Origin: Tetrahymena elliotti 4EA
Lineage: Eukaryota > Ciliophora > Oligohymenophorea > Hymenostomatida > Tetrahymenidae
DNA length: 19,484 bases
Reading direction: 5' to 3'
NCBI GenBank assembly: GCA_000231825.2
Contig: JH720338.1
Span: 206,361 to 225,844 of the forward strand
The notes under the pieces were generated by a model. The model was not told the origin of the DNA. It did no database searches and saw only the letters and a program-made list of their open reading frames with translations. Positions 1-10,565 of the stretch are shown here, piece by piece (position 1 is the first letter of the stretch; each line of letters opens with the position of its first letter). Both the position numbers and the translations under genes were made by a program.

Positions 1-420
1 AACTTTGAATCTTATCCTCATGTAGAAACACTGTTTCAATATTAATTATGCAATTTTAAATGAATGAATAAAAACATGAATTTATGAGAGACAGATTGTA
101 AACTATTTGTTTACCTCCTCATTTGTTTTAGTTGTTCTTTTCAGATTTTATTCTCATTTTTATGTTTTTCTCCATGTTTGAAATATTTCTTTATTATTTA
201 TTTCTTTCATTTTGGCATTTTATAATTTTTGAATAGAATTAACATCATATGATTGTATATTAGTCAAATATCAAATATCAATAATTAATTAAATAAAAAC
301 GAAATATAAATCTTTAAAAATAATCCAGGATTAACCATCTGAAGTAAAATCCAATTCTGAAGAGCAAGACTCTACTCTGTCTGACTAAAATAAGGATTTT
401 AAAAAAAATTAACTGATATT
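1..420. other. AT-rich stretch without a recognisable gene
   Basis: No frame here shows convincing coding character under either the standard or the ciliate code. Because it abuts the eroded polymerase fragment to its right, it may be further decayed material of the same element, but I see no motif to support that. Confidence 0.3.
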
Positions 421-960
421 GCCTTTAGGATAGGTTAAATCAACTTTTTATTAATATCATTTTTAATTATTGTTATGATAATATAAAATATAATTAGTAG
501 AATATTACTCAAATTTAGATTCATCTATCCAGTTGAAATTTCTTTTAGGCAGTTTTTCCATCACAGCATGTCCTTGACATCTAAACAATTATTTAATAAC
601 AAGGTTTGTTTTCATCACAATCAGGACAATTTATATTATCTTTTATACTTATTCCACATTTATTTTAGATTATCTTGGAAAAATAAGATACATATTTGGT
701 TTCGATATAAATTCTAGTGAAATTTTAGTCATTTTCAAAGTATCATTCCATGATAAACCAGGACTTATTTTATAGTGATCCGGATTTAATTTAATTTTAT
801 GATTAATCCAAAGTCATTGAAAATTCTTGAAAATTATTTTCTTTATTTCTAATTTATCATTCATCTAAAATCCTAACTTCTAATTCCAATCTTATTTTTC
901 CTATGTAATTCTCATTCGCTATAAAATACTGTATAAATTATATCTTAACTCCTTGCTTAA
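421..960 (-). pseudogene. Decayed Maverick/Polinton-type B-family DNA polymerase fragment
   Basis: Read on the minus strand with TAA/TAG as Gln, successive pieces in shifting frames match the order of motifs in protein-primed B-family polymerases (DNA_pol_B_2) of Maverick/Polinton elements. A KQGVKI piece lies near 941-956. An NPDHYKISPGLSW piece at about 748-786 continues into a LKMTKISLEF-type segment down to about 680. EKLPKRNFNWIDESKFEQY lies at about 495-560, and DLTYPKG at about 421-441. In intact relatives these correspond to the DPAHYYTSPGL-type block, the YDxNKPS/LDxNNLYG region, the LPYxNFxWID stretch and the DLEYPKELH stretch. The catalytic region between them is reduced to a CPDCDENKPC-like vestige, and there are several in-frame TGA codons and frameshifts, so no functional product is possible. 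Family placement is from motif memory. Related elements in Tetrahymena (Tlr) are germline-limited, which bears on whether this is micronuclear DNA. Confidence 0.6.
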
Positions 961-1515
961 TATTAGGTTCAAAAAATTTTCTAAAACTCTATGAATCACA
1001 TTCTTTTGATAGTTTGCATTCATATTTATCAATTTTTTTCTCATTTAGATCATCATTTTTTTAAAGAAGGAATTATTTTTATTCCTATTTTTTAATAGAA
1101 TCAAACAATATTACTTAAAAACTATCAATAAATCTAATATTATTCAAATCAAGAGATATTTCTTTTTTTCATATTTTAATAAACAGCTCTTATCCAAATA
1201 AACTAAGTTAATAAAATTATTTAATTTGCTAATTACAACAAAATTAAATTCCAAAATCCATTTTTTGAATGATTTCTTTAAATAAAATTTAGTCAATCAA
1301 AGTTAAAATAATTTCACTCTTTAAAAAAGTTCAATGTTGGTATAAAAAACATATCATACATAGAGCTAGTCTAGCTCAAAATAACTTTCTCAGGAATATT
1401 TTAATGTTCCAAGATGAGTGAATAAATTTAATTAGTATTAAATAGGCCAATGATTATATTATATTCACAAAAAAATTCATAGATCTCATTTGGCAAGTAA
1501 TTTTAATATTTATTT

Positions 1516-2604
1516 TACTGGAAATTTTTTTCACAAAAAATAACATGTAATAAAATCAGAAGTCGATAGTTTATGCAACTTCCATTTTATAATAAAATTT
1601 AATTATATCTTTCATCAATATGATCATAAGCATTCTCAATAGCTGTTTTTATAGAAGGATCTTGAAAGAAAATCTTCTCTGTGTATTCTTTTAGACTTTC
1701 AATATCTGTAATAATATCTTTGATTTACCACAATTTTGATTTGAGTATGGCTCAAATATTTTCCAGATGATTTATTTATATCTGGATTCTATGCAAGCCA
1801 ATTCAATCTTTCAATATTATTACTTTTAAGTCATTCTGTTTCAAGAACAGCTTTATGGTAGGTAGTATTGTTATGTATAAAAATATAACAATCTCCATTA
1901 TTAAACTCTTCATCAAGGAGGTTTGTTCTTTTAAAATACCTAAATAAATACTTTGATAAATAGTATTTTCAATAAAATATCCTTTGAGTCTTTAACCTCC
2001 TTTCCATTTTGATTTTAGATTCCAATATTCCTCTTAAAGGGTTTCTCCTTCCTATTTAAAAACCCACTAAATATAAAAAGGTTCTGCATTTATCATAGAT
2101 TCATCTGAATAAAAATTAATTTTTTTTCTGTACTTTGCCATTCTTAACATTGCCTTAGAAAATGAAATTCTCATTTCTTTATTCTATTCATTCTATCCAG
2201 TAATAGTAAAGCCAACAATCATTTTATATACTGATAAACCTTTACTATTGAGAAACTTATTTTTAGTTGATTTTGAAGTTCTACTGTATTAACCAACTAG
2301 TCTAATTAAATATATGCTGCAAATAACTTATTTAAAACCCTATCTAAAATTTTTTTTCTCATTTCATTCATCATTTGTTTCCTTCTACAATTATTTCGAA
2401 ATAATTCAATGGTTCCATCTTATTAAAATCTCTTAAAAATGTTCAGGCTAATTTATAACTCTCTATCTGAATATTCTAATTTTCTCAGTTCTATTACAAT
2501 AACTTTTATTTCCTAAGGTGTAACATAGAATCTATTTTTGATTTCGATATTATTTCAATTTGATGATTCTTTATTTTGTGAAAAATTTTTTTTTTTCTTA
2601 GTGA
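1516..2604 (-). mobile_element. Degenerate Tc1/mariner transposon
   Basis: The segment bounds a broken Tc1/mariner transposase and has related ends in inverted orientation. Reading inward, the left end near 1517 starts ACTGGAAATTTTTTTCACA and continues AAA; the right end near 2602 (minus strand) starts ACTAAG, then an A-run, then TTTTTCACAAAA. The shared core is AAATTTTT..CACAAAA. Total length of about 1.1 kb suits a Tc1/mariner element that has lost sequence. The exact ends and a TA target duplication cannot be fixed because the ends are low-complexity and have diverged. Confidence 0.5.
1564..2554 (-). pseudogene. Tc1/mariner family transposase pseudogene (DDE)
   Basis: On the minus strand with the ciliate code, three consecutive frames reconstruct the domain order of a Tc1-type transposase. 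First come two helix-turn-helix-like segments: one beginning TPQEIK near 2523 with a DRELQISLNIFKRFQQDGTI core, the other around LDQLVNTVELQNQLK near 2270-2310. The catalytic core follows. INFYSDES near 2098-2118 carries the first Asp (codon 2103-2105). A GYFIENTIY segment precedes IFIHNNTTYHKA, where the second catalytic Asp is replaced by His (codon 1873-1875). A NWLAQNPDIN then HLENI block retains the third acidic residue, Glu (1761-1763). It ends at about 1564 with a NG..INY-like C-terminus. At least three frameshifts and TGA codons (for example 1752-1754, where Trp is expected) interrupt it. The spacing between second and third catalytic positions, about 37 codons, fits the DD34-37E group. 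It is not functional. Confidence 0.75.
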
Positions 2605-3085
2605 TTATTGATTTTTAAATCAAAACTAAATCATTATTGACTAAAATTTACTTAATATTTAGTGCTTATTCATTAAATATTTTTATGATAATATCCCATT
2701 TTAATTCTTTTATTTTTCTTAAAAATCAATATTGGAAAAGTTATTTTAATCTCTGCTGTGCATAGGTTAGAATTACAAAAGCTTCTTTTGAATAAAAATT
2801 GTATGAATGTTAAAATGAATAAGTCTTTCTTTAATAAATTTAAAAAATTCAAAAAAAATGTAGAAACTAATTTGACCATTGAAAGTTTAAGATAATTCAT
2901 GAAAAAAAAAAGTTTATTTTAAAAATTTAATAACTTACTCTGAAAAAAATTAATATAAATTAAATAAAAAATGTTTTTAATCATTTTTAAATATGTTTAT
3001 TCCAAACCTCATATCCACAATATTTTTTATTATCATACTACTATTTATTATTCATAAAAGCTAAGTGGAAATAATGAAACCAAAT
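2605..3085. other. AT-rich intergenic DNA
   Basis: This stretch lies between the transposon remains and the 3' end of the large minus-strand gene and presumably includes that gene's 3' untranslated region. The short minus-strand open frame at 2673-2900 has poor coding composition and no recognisable motif, so I do not call it a gene. Confidence 0.4.
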
Positions 3086-6000
3086 TCAAAAAGGTCTTTT
3101 TTTATTTAAAATAAATTCTTTCAAATAAGTTTCTCTTTTGTCATTGTTTCCATCTTGACTATCAATATCAAAATCTTCCTCATCTAGTCCAATTTCTGAA
3201 ATATCAATACTGACAAGATTTTTGAGATGGTAAAAACTATTAATTTTTGGTTTACAGTATTCATCAGAATAATAACTTGTAACTGTATTTGATACTAATA
3301 TTTTTTTAACTTAAGTTAAATTTATTTGTTTTATTAATTTATCTAATAAATATTAATGACTTTATCCAATATAGTATAATTCCAAATTTAACTCAGTAAT
3401 TTATTTACATGATTAAAAATTAAAAGAGCTAGTAAAATCATCTAAATAATACAGAGTTAATTTCTTCAAATCTTTTAACTCTTTAAATAAAATAGTTTGA
3501 AAATCTACTAATTTTTCATGTTTGAAATTATAAATATATTTTGGACTAAAATAATATAAAATAGTTTCTAATTCTAATTCCAATCTTATTATTTCTTTAA
3601 TCGAAAGAGTCTAATTTTGATTAACTAATATATGGAATTCATTTCCAATCATGTAAAATATTTGGTTATCAATTATCATGATTTTAAGAAAAAGAAACTA
3701 TTCTTAATTATAATACCCTGTTTTCTTTCCAATAAGCTTAAGTACTAAAATTTAAAATTAATTTTGATTGATCAATTTAAGATGATTCTAATCTAAAATA
3801 TTAATGTTGACTATTTAACTTACATTTAATTAATCTGGTTTAATTTTAAAAAGTTTTATTTATGTATTTTTATCAACTTTTTAGCCAAGGAAATCAATTA
3901 ATTCTTACTTAAAATGGGAGATTTTCTAATTATTATTATAGTTTAAAAAAAATTATTTTAATAAGTAAACTTCTTATTTATAGCAATCATAATCATAATA
4001 ATTATTTTCATCATTTATAAATATTGAGTCTCTAAAATTTTAAAACTCATTTCCAGATATGAATAATGAACATATTTTGATGTGTTTGTGAACTCTTAGA
4101 AATTATTCGATTAAGTAGAGATTACTTCCAGAATTTTCTATTTTAATCTTCAATCTTGTAAAATCATTACTGGATATGTTTAAATATTGTTTAGAATAAT
4201 AAGAGCCACTATTGCTAACTGTAAAAAGAATATCAAAACCAATCAACAACTAGTTAAAAATAAACTCTACTTCTTCTTTTTAATTCTCAGAAATTTTTTG
4301 AAAAAACAAGGTAAAATATTTATTAAACATCCCTTTTTCATAATTATCATGAAACTCAGAATCCATATAATCCCAATTATTATCTTTTACTAAGCATTTA
4401 CCAATAATTTTAGTATATTCTGTTGAAAAATCATAAAAGGTAACTTCATCAATAGTGAATTCTATATCTTTTGTTTTTAAATCTTATTTTATAATTAAAT
4501 CCTCATCATCTTTTGGATAAATTTAAAGATTATTATTTAACATTTCTTTTTCATATTTTTGATTGGCATCACAACACTATTCTAATTTATCTCTTTAAAT
4601 CTTTTGATCAATTTCATTATTTTCTATTTAAATTTCCATTTAGTTTGATTTTATTTCTTGTCGATTCTAAATAATATTTTAACATTTTAGATTGTTCACA
4701 TTTAGTTAGTCTAATTTGGAAGTAAAGCTCTCTAAATTTTTTTCATTTTCGGATTAAATCTAAACACTTTTATTTAGTTCTTTATATCTATCTCTTAAAT
4801 CGAAATAACTTTTTCTTAAATATTCATCACTAATTTGATGTTTATCCAACAGTAATAAATTTTTTGGATCAACTTTTGTTATATCCAAATCATGTTTCAT
4901 TAAAAGCTCATAACTAAATTTTAAAAATGATAATAAAATTTAAGTTTTAAAAGAATTTTATAAACTTAAATTATTCAAGTTAGCAAAATTATTTTCTTGT
5001 CTTATTTTATAATCTAAAAATGTATGACCAACCAAAACATAATAAAAATTTTAAGTTGTTAGTAATTAAGTATTTGTGATTGTTTAGTTTTTTGAAAGTT
5101 ATTTATTTTGAATTATTTATTCATAATCTGATATTAAATCTTCTGCCTCACTTAGGGAATCAAGCTTCAATCCTTTGATTATTATTGTTTCATATCTGCC
5201 CAAAACTTTTAGTTAAAACTCCAACTCATTTGAAGATATAACTTCGAATTTTTTGCATCCAGGAATAGTTTGAATGATCTCAAATATCTCTAATGGATGC
5301 TATTAGAGCATGTTTGAGAATTAATTTTAAATTTTAATCAAAAAATCTTTTTTTTCTATCTAATTAAAAGAGTCTAAAAATTCATTCACCCTTTGACTTG
5401 CTTCTTCAAATGAATATTTTAAATCTACAGAATTTTCTTTTTCGCATTCCATTTAACGATTAAAAAATCTTTTTGATTGAAAATCATTATCTTCTTAATT
5501 ATTATTCAATAAATCTGATTCATAATTCTTCTCAAAGTAAGACTTAATCTTCCAATAAGTATCAATTAAATTAGTTTTGATATTTAACTAGTTTTTATCA
5601 TTAAAGCAAACATAATAATCTTATATTTATTTAGAAGAAAAGATATTTAAACTATTATTACAATATTCTTAGATCTATTTTATTGATTAAGTTATTAATT
5701 GTTTGTTTAACTCATAAACATGCTCAAATAAATCCAAGGTAGAGTAAATATACTCTGTTTCAAAAACATAAAATATTTAGTCTGGGTCTAAAGGGTATTA
5801 ATATTCAATATTTAAAATGATATCATTTCTGACTGACCTTTAACTTACTTTCTAATAGAATATCCTAAAATGAATAGCGTCTTCAGATAAACATACAATC
5901 AGTATTTTAAATTTTTATTTTTCTTCATCATAAATTTTAACATGAGCAAAATTTCCTTTTGAGATGATACTAGGATTATCTTAGTCCACACCTTGTTAAA

Positions 6001-6127
6001 AGTATATAAATTCTTTTACCTTAAATTAAGGTTTGCAAACCTACAAGCATACTTTTATGCAGGTTTGTTACAATTGCTATAAATCTTATTTACAATTTCT
6101 TATTTCTTGCTCCTATTCTCTACTCAT
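3086..6127 (-). CDS. Large protein with degenerate kinase-like segment and LRR-like C-terminus
   Basis: A single uninterrupted frame of 1013 codons runs from ATG at 6127 to TGA at 3086 when TAA and TAG are read as Gln. Not meeting a TGA over 3 kb of AT-rich DNA, with abundant GAT/GAA/AAA codons, makes it a real gene. I do not recognise a named family. The N-terminus has four Cys (12, 23, 27, 31). Around residues 290-430 are sequences that look like a worn protein-kinase fold: IIIKGLKLDSLSEAEDL (about 315-331) resembling the beta-3 lysine and helix C, YYVLVGHTFLDYKI resembling the hinge, and HDLDITKVDPKNLLLLD (412-428) resembling the HRDxKPxN catalytic loop. The HRD motif itself is lost and no DFG follows, so activity is unlikely. 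A Gln/Asn/Lys-rich, probably coiled segment (about 440-560) leads to a C-terminal half (about 620-1000) with loose leucine-rich patterns such as ITELNLELYYIG. No signal peptide or membrane helix is seen. The gene is divergent from the small membrane-protein gene at 6623. Kinase ancestry is inference; the existence of the gene is not in doubt. Confidence 0.85.
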
Positions 6128-6622
6128 TTTTCCTAATATTATTCTCAAAGAAATATCTAATTAATAATTTAAAATAATCTTTTATCCTAATATTTGTTAT
6201 ATTAAATCATCTAAAAACCATAAATAAAAGAAACAATTAAACTATAAGCTAAATTGGAGATAAATAAGATATGTGGACTTTTATTTTGATACACAAGAAC
6301 TATAACTAAACAAAATAATGTACTGTAAAAAATTTTTTAAAAAATATTTAGCATACCCATCTATATAATTTTTTAAAGGGTTAAAATAAAAAATTTGATT
6401 CAAAACATAAATAAATTATGTATTAAAAATTTTATAAAATTACATTAAATCTAAAATAATTATTAATACTTAATGAAAGGAAAGAATAATTAAAAATCTA
6501 CTTATCAAGTATATTCTTCAATTTTTAAAAATATTTTTATTTCAATCATTAGAGGTAACTATTAAACGAAAAAAGATAATTTAAGAAATTTTTTATTGGA
6601 TAAAAATTAATTTGCTATATTT
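6128..6622. promoter_or_regulatory. Divergent intergenic region, likely bidirectional promoter
   Basis: These 495 bp separate the starts of the minus-strand gene (ATG at 6127) and the plus-strand gene (ATG at 6623), so both promoters should lie here. The sequence is very AT-rich with homopolymer runs. I see no specific factor-binding site that stands out, which is usual for ciliate promoters. The assignment rests on geometry. Confidence 0.45.
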
Positions 6623-7296
6623 ATGAATGATAAACTAACTACTAGAAGTACTTACTAGAAATATTTATTTGATAAAGTTTACATTTGTTAGAAAGATATT
6701 AGATTTATTTTAATAATTTTTGGGCTTTCTGCGGAGAAGAAATTTCTATTGGAAGAGCAGCTAAAGCTAATATTGACAAAGTCAATTTATTAATTAAAAT
6801 CTTAATATTCAAAAATTGTTTTTAGAAAGATCAAGCAAAAATAGAAATGGATAAACTTTTTGGTAGAGTAATTAGAAGAAATGAAGCTGCAGATGAATTC
6901 TTGAATAATGAAGAAGCAAAAGCTCATGAAAAGGAAACAGTAAGATAGAGTTTATACATATAGACTGGAATAAAGATAGCTTTGAGATTATCGTTTTTAG
7001 GTTCTGTAGCATTATTATACAAAAGAGGATTTTTTGCTTAACAAAGCCCATTTTTCATGAAAGAAATATTATTGATGACAGGAGGATATGGAGTAATTAC
7101 TCTAGGTGATTTCTTTGCTTCTGAATATATGTGGTCTAATTCTGGAACCATAATTAGAAGATATACTAATTATTCAGATACATATTATGTTGATGATAAA
7201 ACTTACTAAAAAATGAAAGAAATGTATAAATTAAAATAAAATTAACCTCAACAAACTGTTGAATATTAAGAAAATAAAGATAAAATGTATGATTGA
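6623..7296 (+). CDS. Small two-helix membrane protein, three exons
   Basis: Proposed exons are 6623-6647, 6692-6780 and 6826-7296 (TGA at 7294-7296), giving 194 residues with TAA/TAG as Gln. Intron 2 (6781-6825, 45 bp, GTCAAT...TTTTTAG) is well supported: the frame is coding-like on both sides and breaks without it. Intron 1 (6648-6691, 44 bp, GTACTT...TGTTAG) joins ATG at 6623 to the frame of exon 2. An alternative donor at 6677 with acceptor at 6702 would also keep frame but needs a 26-bp intron. The product has a charged N-terminal half with a helical Lys/Glu/Ala-rich stretch (about 30-78) and two likely membrane helices: about 86-103 (GIKIALRLSFLGSVALLY) and about 118-136 (EILLMTGGYGVITLGDFFA). 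The C-terminus is Tyr/Lys/Gln-rich and hydrophilic. No family is recognised. The size and architecture resemble lineage-specific subunits of inner mitochondrial membrane complexes, but that is a guess. Confidence 0.75.
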
Positions 7297-8085
7297 GTTT
7301 ATTCTATTGAACATTTTTAAAAATACATAATTATTTGTAATATTTATTAGTAATATCATTCTTATTAAAGATTTATCACCCACTCTATTTATTCTTTTAC
7401 AATTCTAACAAATTGCTTTAACTGTGTTTATTATATTAGAATTAATCCAATTTAAAAACACATATTAATATCTCTTAAAAATAATTACTTATTTGTGTTT
7501 TAAATTCCATCCTTTTTTGCTGAAATAAATAGTTTAAAATAAATAATTTGGTAAAGAGTATTAAACTTTCTGAATTCCATTTTAATCAAAAGAAATTTTA
7601 GAAATTTCTGATATTGTAAAAGCAAAAATCAAATTAATTTTTGTTGTGCTTTGTTAAGAATAGTTAACTAATAGGGATTGTTAATTAAGTAGAACTTTAA
7701 TGATAGTCAAAATACAAAGTTAATTAATAATTGCTTGTATGAATAAATGAAAATACTTGATTATGATACTTATTCTAATGAAGCTATTTAGCTTTGCTCA
7801 TTTTTAATGGATCTATATTGAATTTGAGCAAAAGAAAGCATTTAATTTATTTATTTTCTGAATGGCTTTTTATAAAAAATAAATCTTATTTACTTGCTAA
7901 TTTTATTAATTTTATTTATGTTTTTATTAGAAGAGTTATGATTTTTAGCACAAAAGAGAATTTCTTGCAGTAAATTCTGACAGAGAATATTAATAAAAAA
8001 AGTAATTCAATATTTTAGTACTATCAAATAATTATTTTTCGATTTTTAGTTTAGCAGAATAAATTACAGTTCTTTTGAGTTAAGG
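7297..8085. other. Intergenic region with possible 5' leader of the LRR gene
   Basis: This is AT-rich DNA between two plus-strand genes and should contain the terminator of the first and the promoter and leader of the second. A short ATG-initiated frame at 7938-8078 (46 codons under the ciliate code) ends 7 bp before the LRR start and could act as an upstream ORF; its composition is not convincing as a gene. An 8-bp inverted repeat (TTTGCTCA 7793-7800, TGAGCAAA 7825-7832) is noted without assigned function. Confidence 0.35.
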
Positions 8086-9312
8086 ATGGGATAGGCTGAA
8101 ACAAAGCAATAAGATTAGGATACTAATAAAGCTATTTCAAAAGAGGAGTATGAAGATAACGTTAAAATTTTTAACTAGTTTGTAAGATCACAATCATAAA
8201 AAAATTTGATTAAGGAGGGGATAGAAGAATAAGAAGTAGAAAGATCAATAATAGCGAATACAAGAGCTGTGTTTCCATAGGATAATGACGATTCTTATAA
8301 TAATAAAAATGAAGTAAGTAATTTTAACCAATTTATAGGGAAGTAAGATGGAGATATTAGTAGATTTTAAGCAAATAAAGAGACAATCGATTATACTATA
8401 TCTGATTGGATAGCTTTGATAATCAAAGATATGAGCGAATAAAGTTTTGAAGGTGAAGAATATGAAATCCATCATACTGATGTTTCAATAAAAATCGTTT
8501 TGTTGTTTACTGCAATGAATTATAAGAAAATAGATGCCTTTGTTTAACTTAATAACACTTTATGGATGGAATTTGTGCTAGTAGAAATTCATTATCACAT
8601 GTTTGATAAAGTAGGAATAGCAAGAATATGCAATTCTATTTAGAGATTATATCATTTACAATATTTAATCCTTGATTTTTCTCACAATAAAATGGCTATG
8701 AATAATGAATGCATCAGCAAGTGTGTCACTAATCTTCCAGATTTGAAAGTCTTTACCTTGAACATAGAAGGTAATAATATAGGAGAAGAAGGAATCAGAC
8801 TGATTTGCTAAAGCATGTCCAATTTAAAATTTTTGAATCAGCTAAATCTTAATTTCAAGTGGAATAAATTGAAAGACAGTGGCTTATTTTACGTTTCTAA
8901 CACTATAGCATAAATGAGATTTATAAGTTAACTATCAATTGATGTCAGTGCCAACTAGCTTACTTAGAATAGCTTAATTCTTTTATTTGATGCAATATCA
9001 ATTATAGGAAAGCTTCAATAGCTTGCAATAAATATCTCTCATAATGAAGTTAATCACGAGGGAGGTGTGGCTCTAGCAGAATGTATTAAGCAGCAAGAAA
9101 ATTTAGTAGAGCTAACACTATGGTTGGATAACAATAACTTAACTTAGCATGGAACATATCCTATCCTTGAGGCTTTAAAAGAAATTTACAATCTAGTCAA
9201 GCTAGACCTAGACGTTTCATTTAATAATATCCCTGTTTATGAAGCAAAAGAAATCAGGGATTCTATTCATTTAATCACAAATATTAAATAAAAAAATCTA
9301 CGTTTTTTCTGA
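8086..9312 (+). CDS. Leucine-rich repeat protein (ribonuclease-inhibitor type)
   Basis: One 408-residue frame runs from ATG at 8086 to TGA at 9310-9312, with many in-frame TAA/TAG read as Gln. The upstream in-frame stop at 7978-7980 is followed by no other ATG, so 8086 is the start unless an upstream exon exists. Residues 1-110 are hydrophilic, Gln/Lys/Glu-rich and probably disordered. From about residue 190 to 392 there are roughly six repeats of about 28-30 residues on the pattern LxxLxLxxSxNxIxxEGxxxLxxxI, for example QLAINISHNEVNHEGGVALA and LKVFTLNIEGNNIGEEGIRL. This is the long RNI-like LRR class that folds into a solenoid for protein binding, as in large expanded LRR families of ciliates. 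There is no signal peptide, membrane helix or catalytic domain, so it is presumably cytosolic. The last 25 codons and the following DNA are repeated in degenerate form downstream (see the array at 9239-10640), so the C-terminus may lie within a duplicating unit. Partner and pathway are unknown. Confidence 0.88.
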
Positions 9313-9460
9313 CTATTTATTCTACTTTATTTTTCAATCTCAAATTTTTAACTAAAACTAAAAAATTTTTAATAAATTAAATAAAATGTTTCTTTTAATT
9401 TTATTAATAAATTATTTATTAATCAGATAATCACCAAAATTGAAGGACATTTATCATTTA

Positions 9461-9530
9461 AAGCAAATGAAATAAGGGATTCTATTCACTTAATAGCAAA
9501 TATTAAATAAATCTACATTTTTTCTTATTA
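9461..9530 (+). pseudogene. Duplicated C-terminal fragment of the LRR gene
   Basis: The DNA repeats the last coding stretch of the LRR gene (compare 9242-9312) with only a few changes and the same tail into an AT-rich box. It preserves the reading of a KANEIRDSIHLIANIKQ-like peptide and lacks any upstream LRR. It is a truncated duplicate, not a gene. Confidence 0.6.
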
Positions 9531-10423
9531 TTTTTCATTTAAAATCTTTAAAATAAATTTTAGTAAATTAATAATTTTTTTATAATTTAATAAAAAGCAT
9601 CCATTTTTTATAATTTTACTAACAAAGCATCGATCTATCAGATAAAAATTAATTTGATAACAATTTTTTTAAATTTAGAGATGAGCACCAAACAAAGTTT
9701 AATTAAAATAGTTAACAATAATAAATAGTATCGCAAAATTGAAAGGCATTTAATATTTATTCAAAAGAAAAAAGCGATTAAATTCAAATAATAAATACCA
9801 AATATTGAATACGAAATTTGAAATTTTTTTATTTTTCATTTACAGACTTTAAACTAAAACAAAGAAAATTTAAGTAAATTAATAATTTCTTTATTACATT
9901 ATAATAAGTATTTATCAGATAAGCGCTATTTTGATAAGGATTACTTTTAATTAAGAGGTGAGCTTCAAATTTTAATTAAAATAATGATAATAATATAATA
10001 GCATCACAAAATTTAATGACCTTTTATATATCAAAGCAAAATATATAAAAGGGATAATTTAATAATTAAATAAAAAAATCCTTGTTTTTCTAATTATTTA
10101 TTATATTTTTCATTTACAAACTCATAAGTCAAGCAAAGAAAATTTTAATATTTTAAAAATATTTCTTTTACAACAAACAAAGGATTTATCAAATAAGTGT
10201 TACTTTAAAAGGAATTTATTTTAAATAGATGAGCATCATATTAATATAATTATATAATAAAATAACATCAGCAAAAGAAAAAAGAAGATTAAATTGTTTT
10301 GGTCACAAATAAGAAATAAAAAGTGTATGTGATTATTTATTTTATTTTACATTTACATACTCATAAGTTAAAAAGAAAATTTAAGTTTTTAAAATTGTTT
10401 TTCTTTTTTTACTAAAAAAGAAT

Positions 10424-10431
10424 TTATCAGA
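10424..10431. repeat. Left 8-bp target-site duplication (TTATCAGA)
   Basis: The 8-mer TTATCAGA immediately precedes the left arm of the palindrome and is repeated exactly after the right arm. Paralogous uninterrupted array units carry the same box once (for example 18793-18800 and about 9911-9918), which is what an unoccupied site should look like. Confidence 0.8.
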
Positions 10432-10565
10432 TATATGTAGAAATACGGGAACGAGCTCAAAATTCCAAAGTCCAAACAGCCCTCAACATTTTCTCGACAA
10501 CGAGAAAATGTTGAGGGCTGTTTGGACTTTGGAATTTTGAGCTCGTTCCCGTATTTCTACATATA
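10432..10565. mobile_element. Perfect 134-bp palindrome, probable foldback/MITE insertion
   Basis: Two arms of 65 bp (10432-10496 and 10501-10565) are exact reverse complements and are separated by the 4-bp spacer ACAA. The outer ends are TATATGTAG...CTACATATA. The arms are about 40% G+C in DNA that is about 20% G+C, so the sequence is foreign to its surroundings. The 8-bp direct duplication outside the arms and the interrupted repeat unit show that it arrived by insertion. It contains no coding capacity. An 8-bp duplication is typical of hAT and some P/Merlin-type DNA transposons, so a non-autonomous element mobilised by such a transposase is the simplest reading. The ends do not match a terminal motif I know. 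Lack of any mismatch between arms suggests a recent arrival or active homogenisation. Confidence 0.8.

Noticed and set aside
2673..2900. Minus-strand 75-codon frame in AT-rich spacer
   Set aside because: Phe/Lys/Ile composition equals that of random AT-rich DNA; no motif or paralogue.
4187..4393. Plus-strand open frame within the large minus-strand gene
   Set aside because: Antisense shadow of the 1013-codon frame.
7793..7832. 8-bp inverted repeat TTTGCTCA/TGAGCAAA
   Set aside because: The short stem with a 24-base loop is expected by chance in this length of AT-rich DNA.
7938..8078. 46-codon plus-strand frame just before the LRR start
   Set aside because: It cannot be spliced in frame to the LRR gene with the acceptors seen. 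It is possible as an upstream ORF but not supported as a gene.
8245..8475. Minus-strand open frame within the LRR gene
   Set aside because: Antisense to a continuous 408-codon gene and of unlikely composition.
10432..10565. Palindrome as a sequencing or assembly foldback artefact
   Set aside because: An artefact would not be flanked by an exact 8-bp duplication at a box that is single in the paralogous units, nor have base composition so unlike its flanks.
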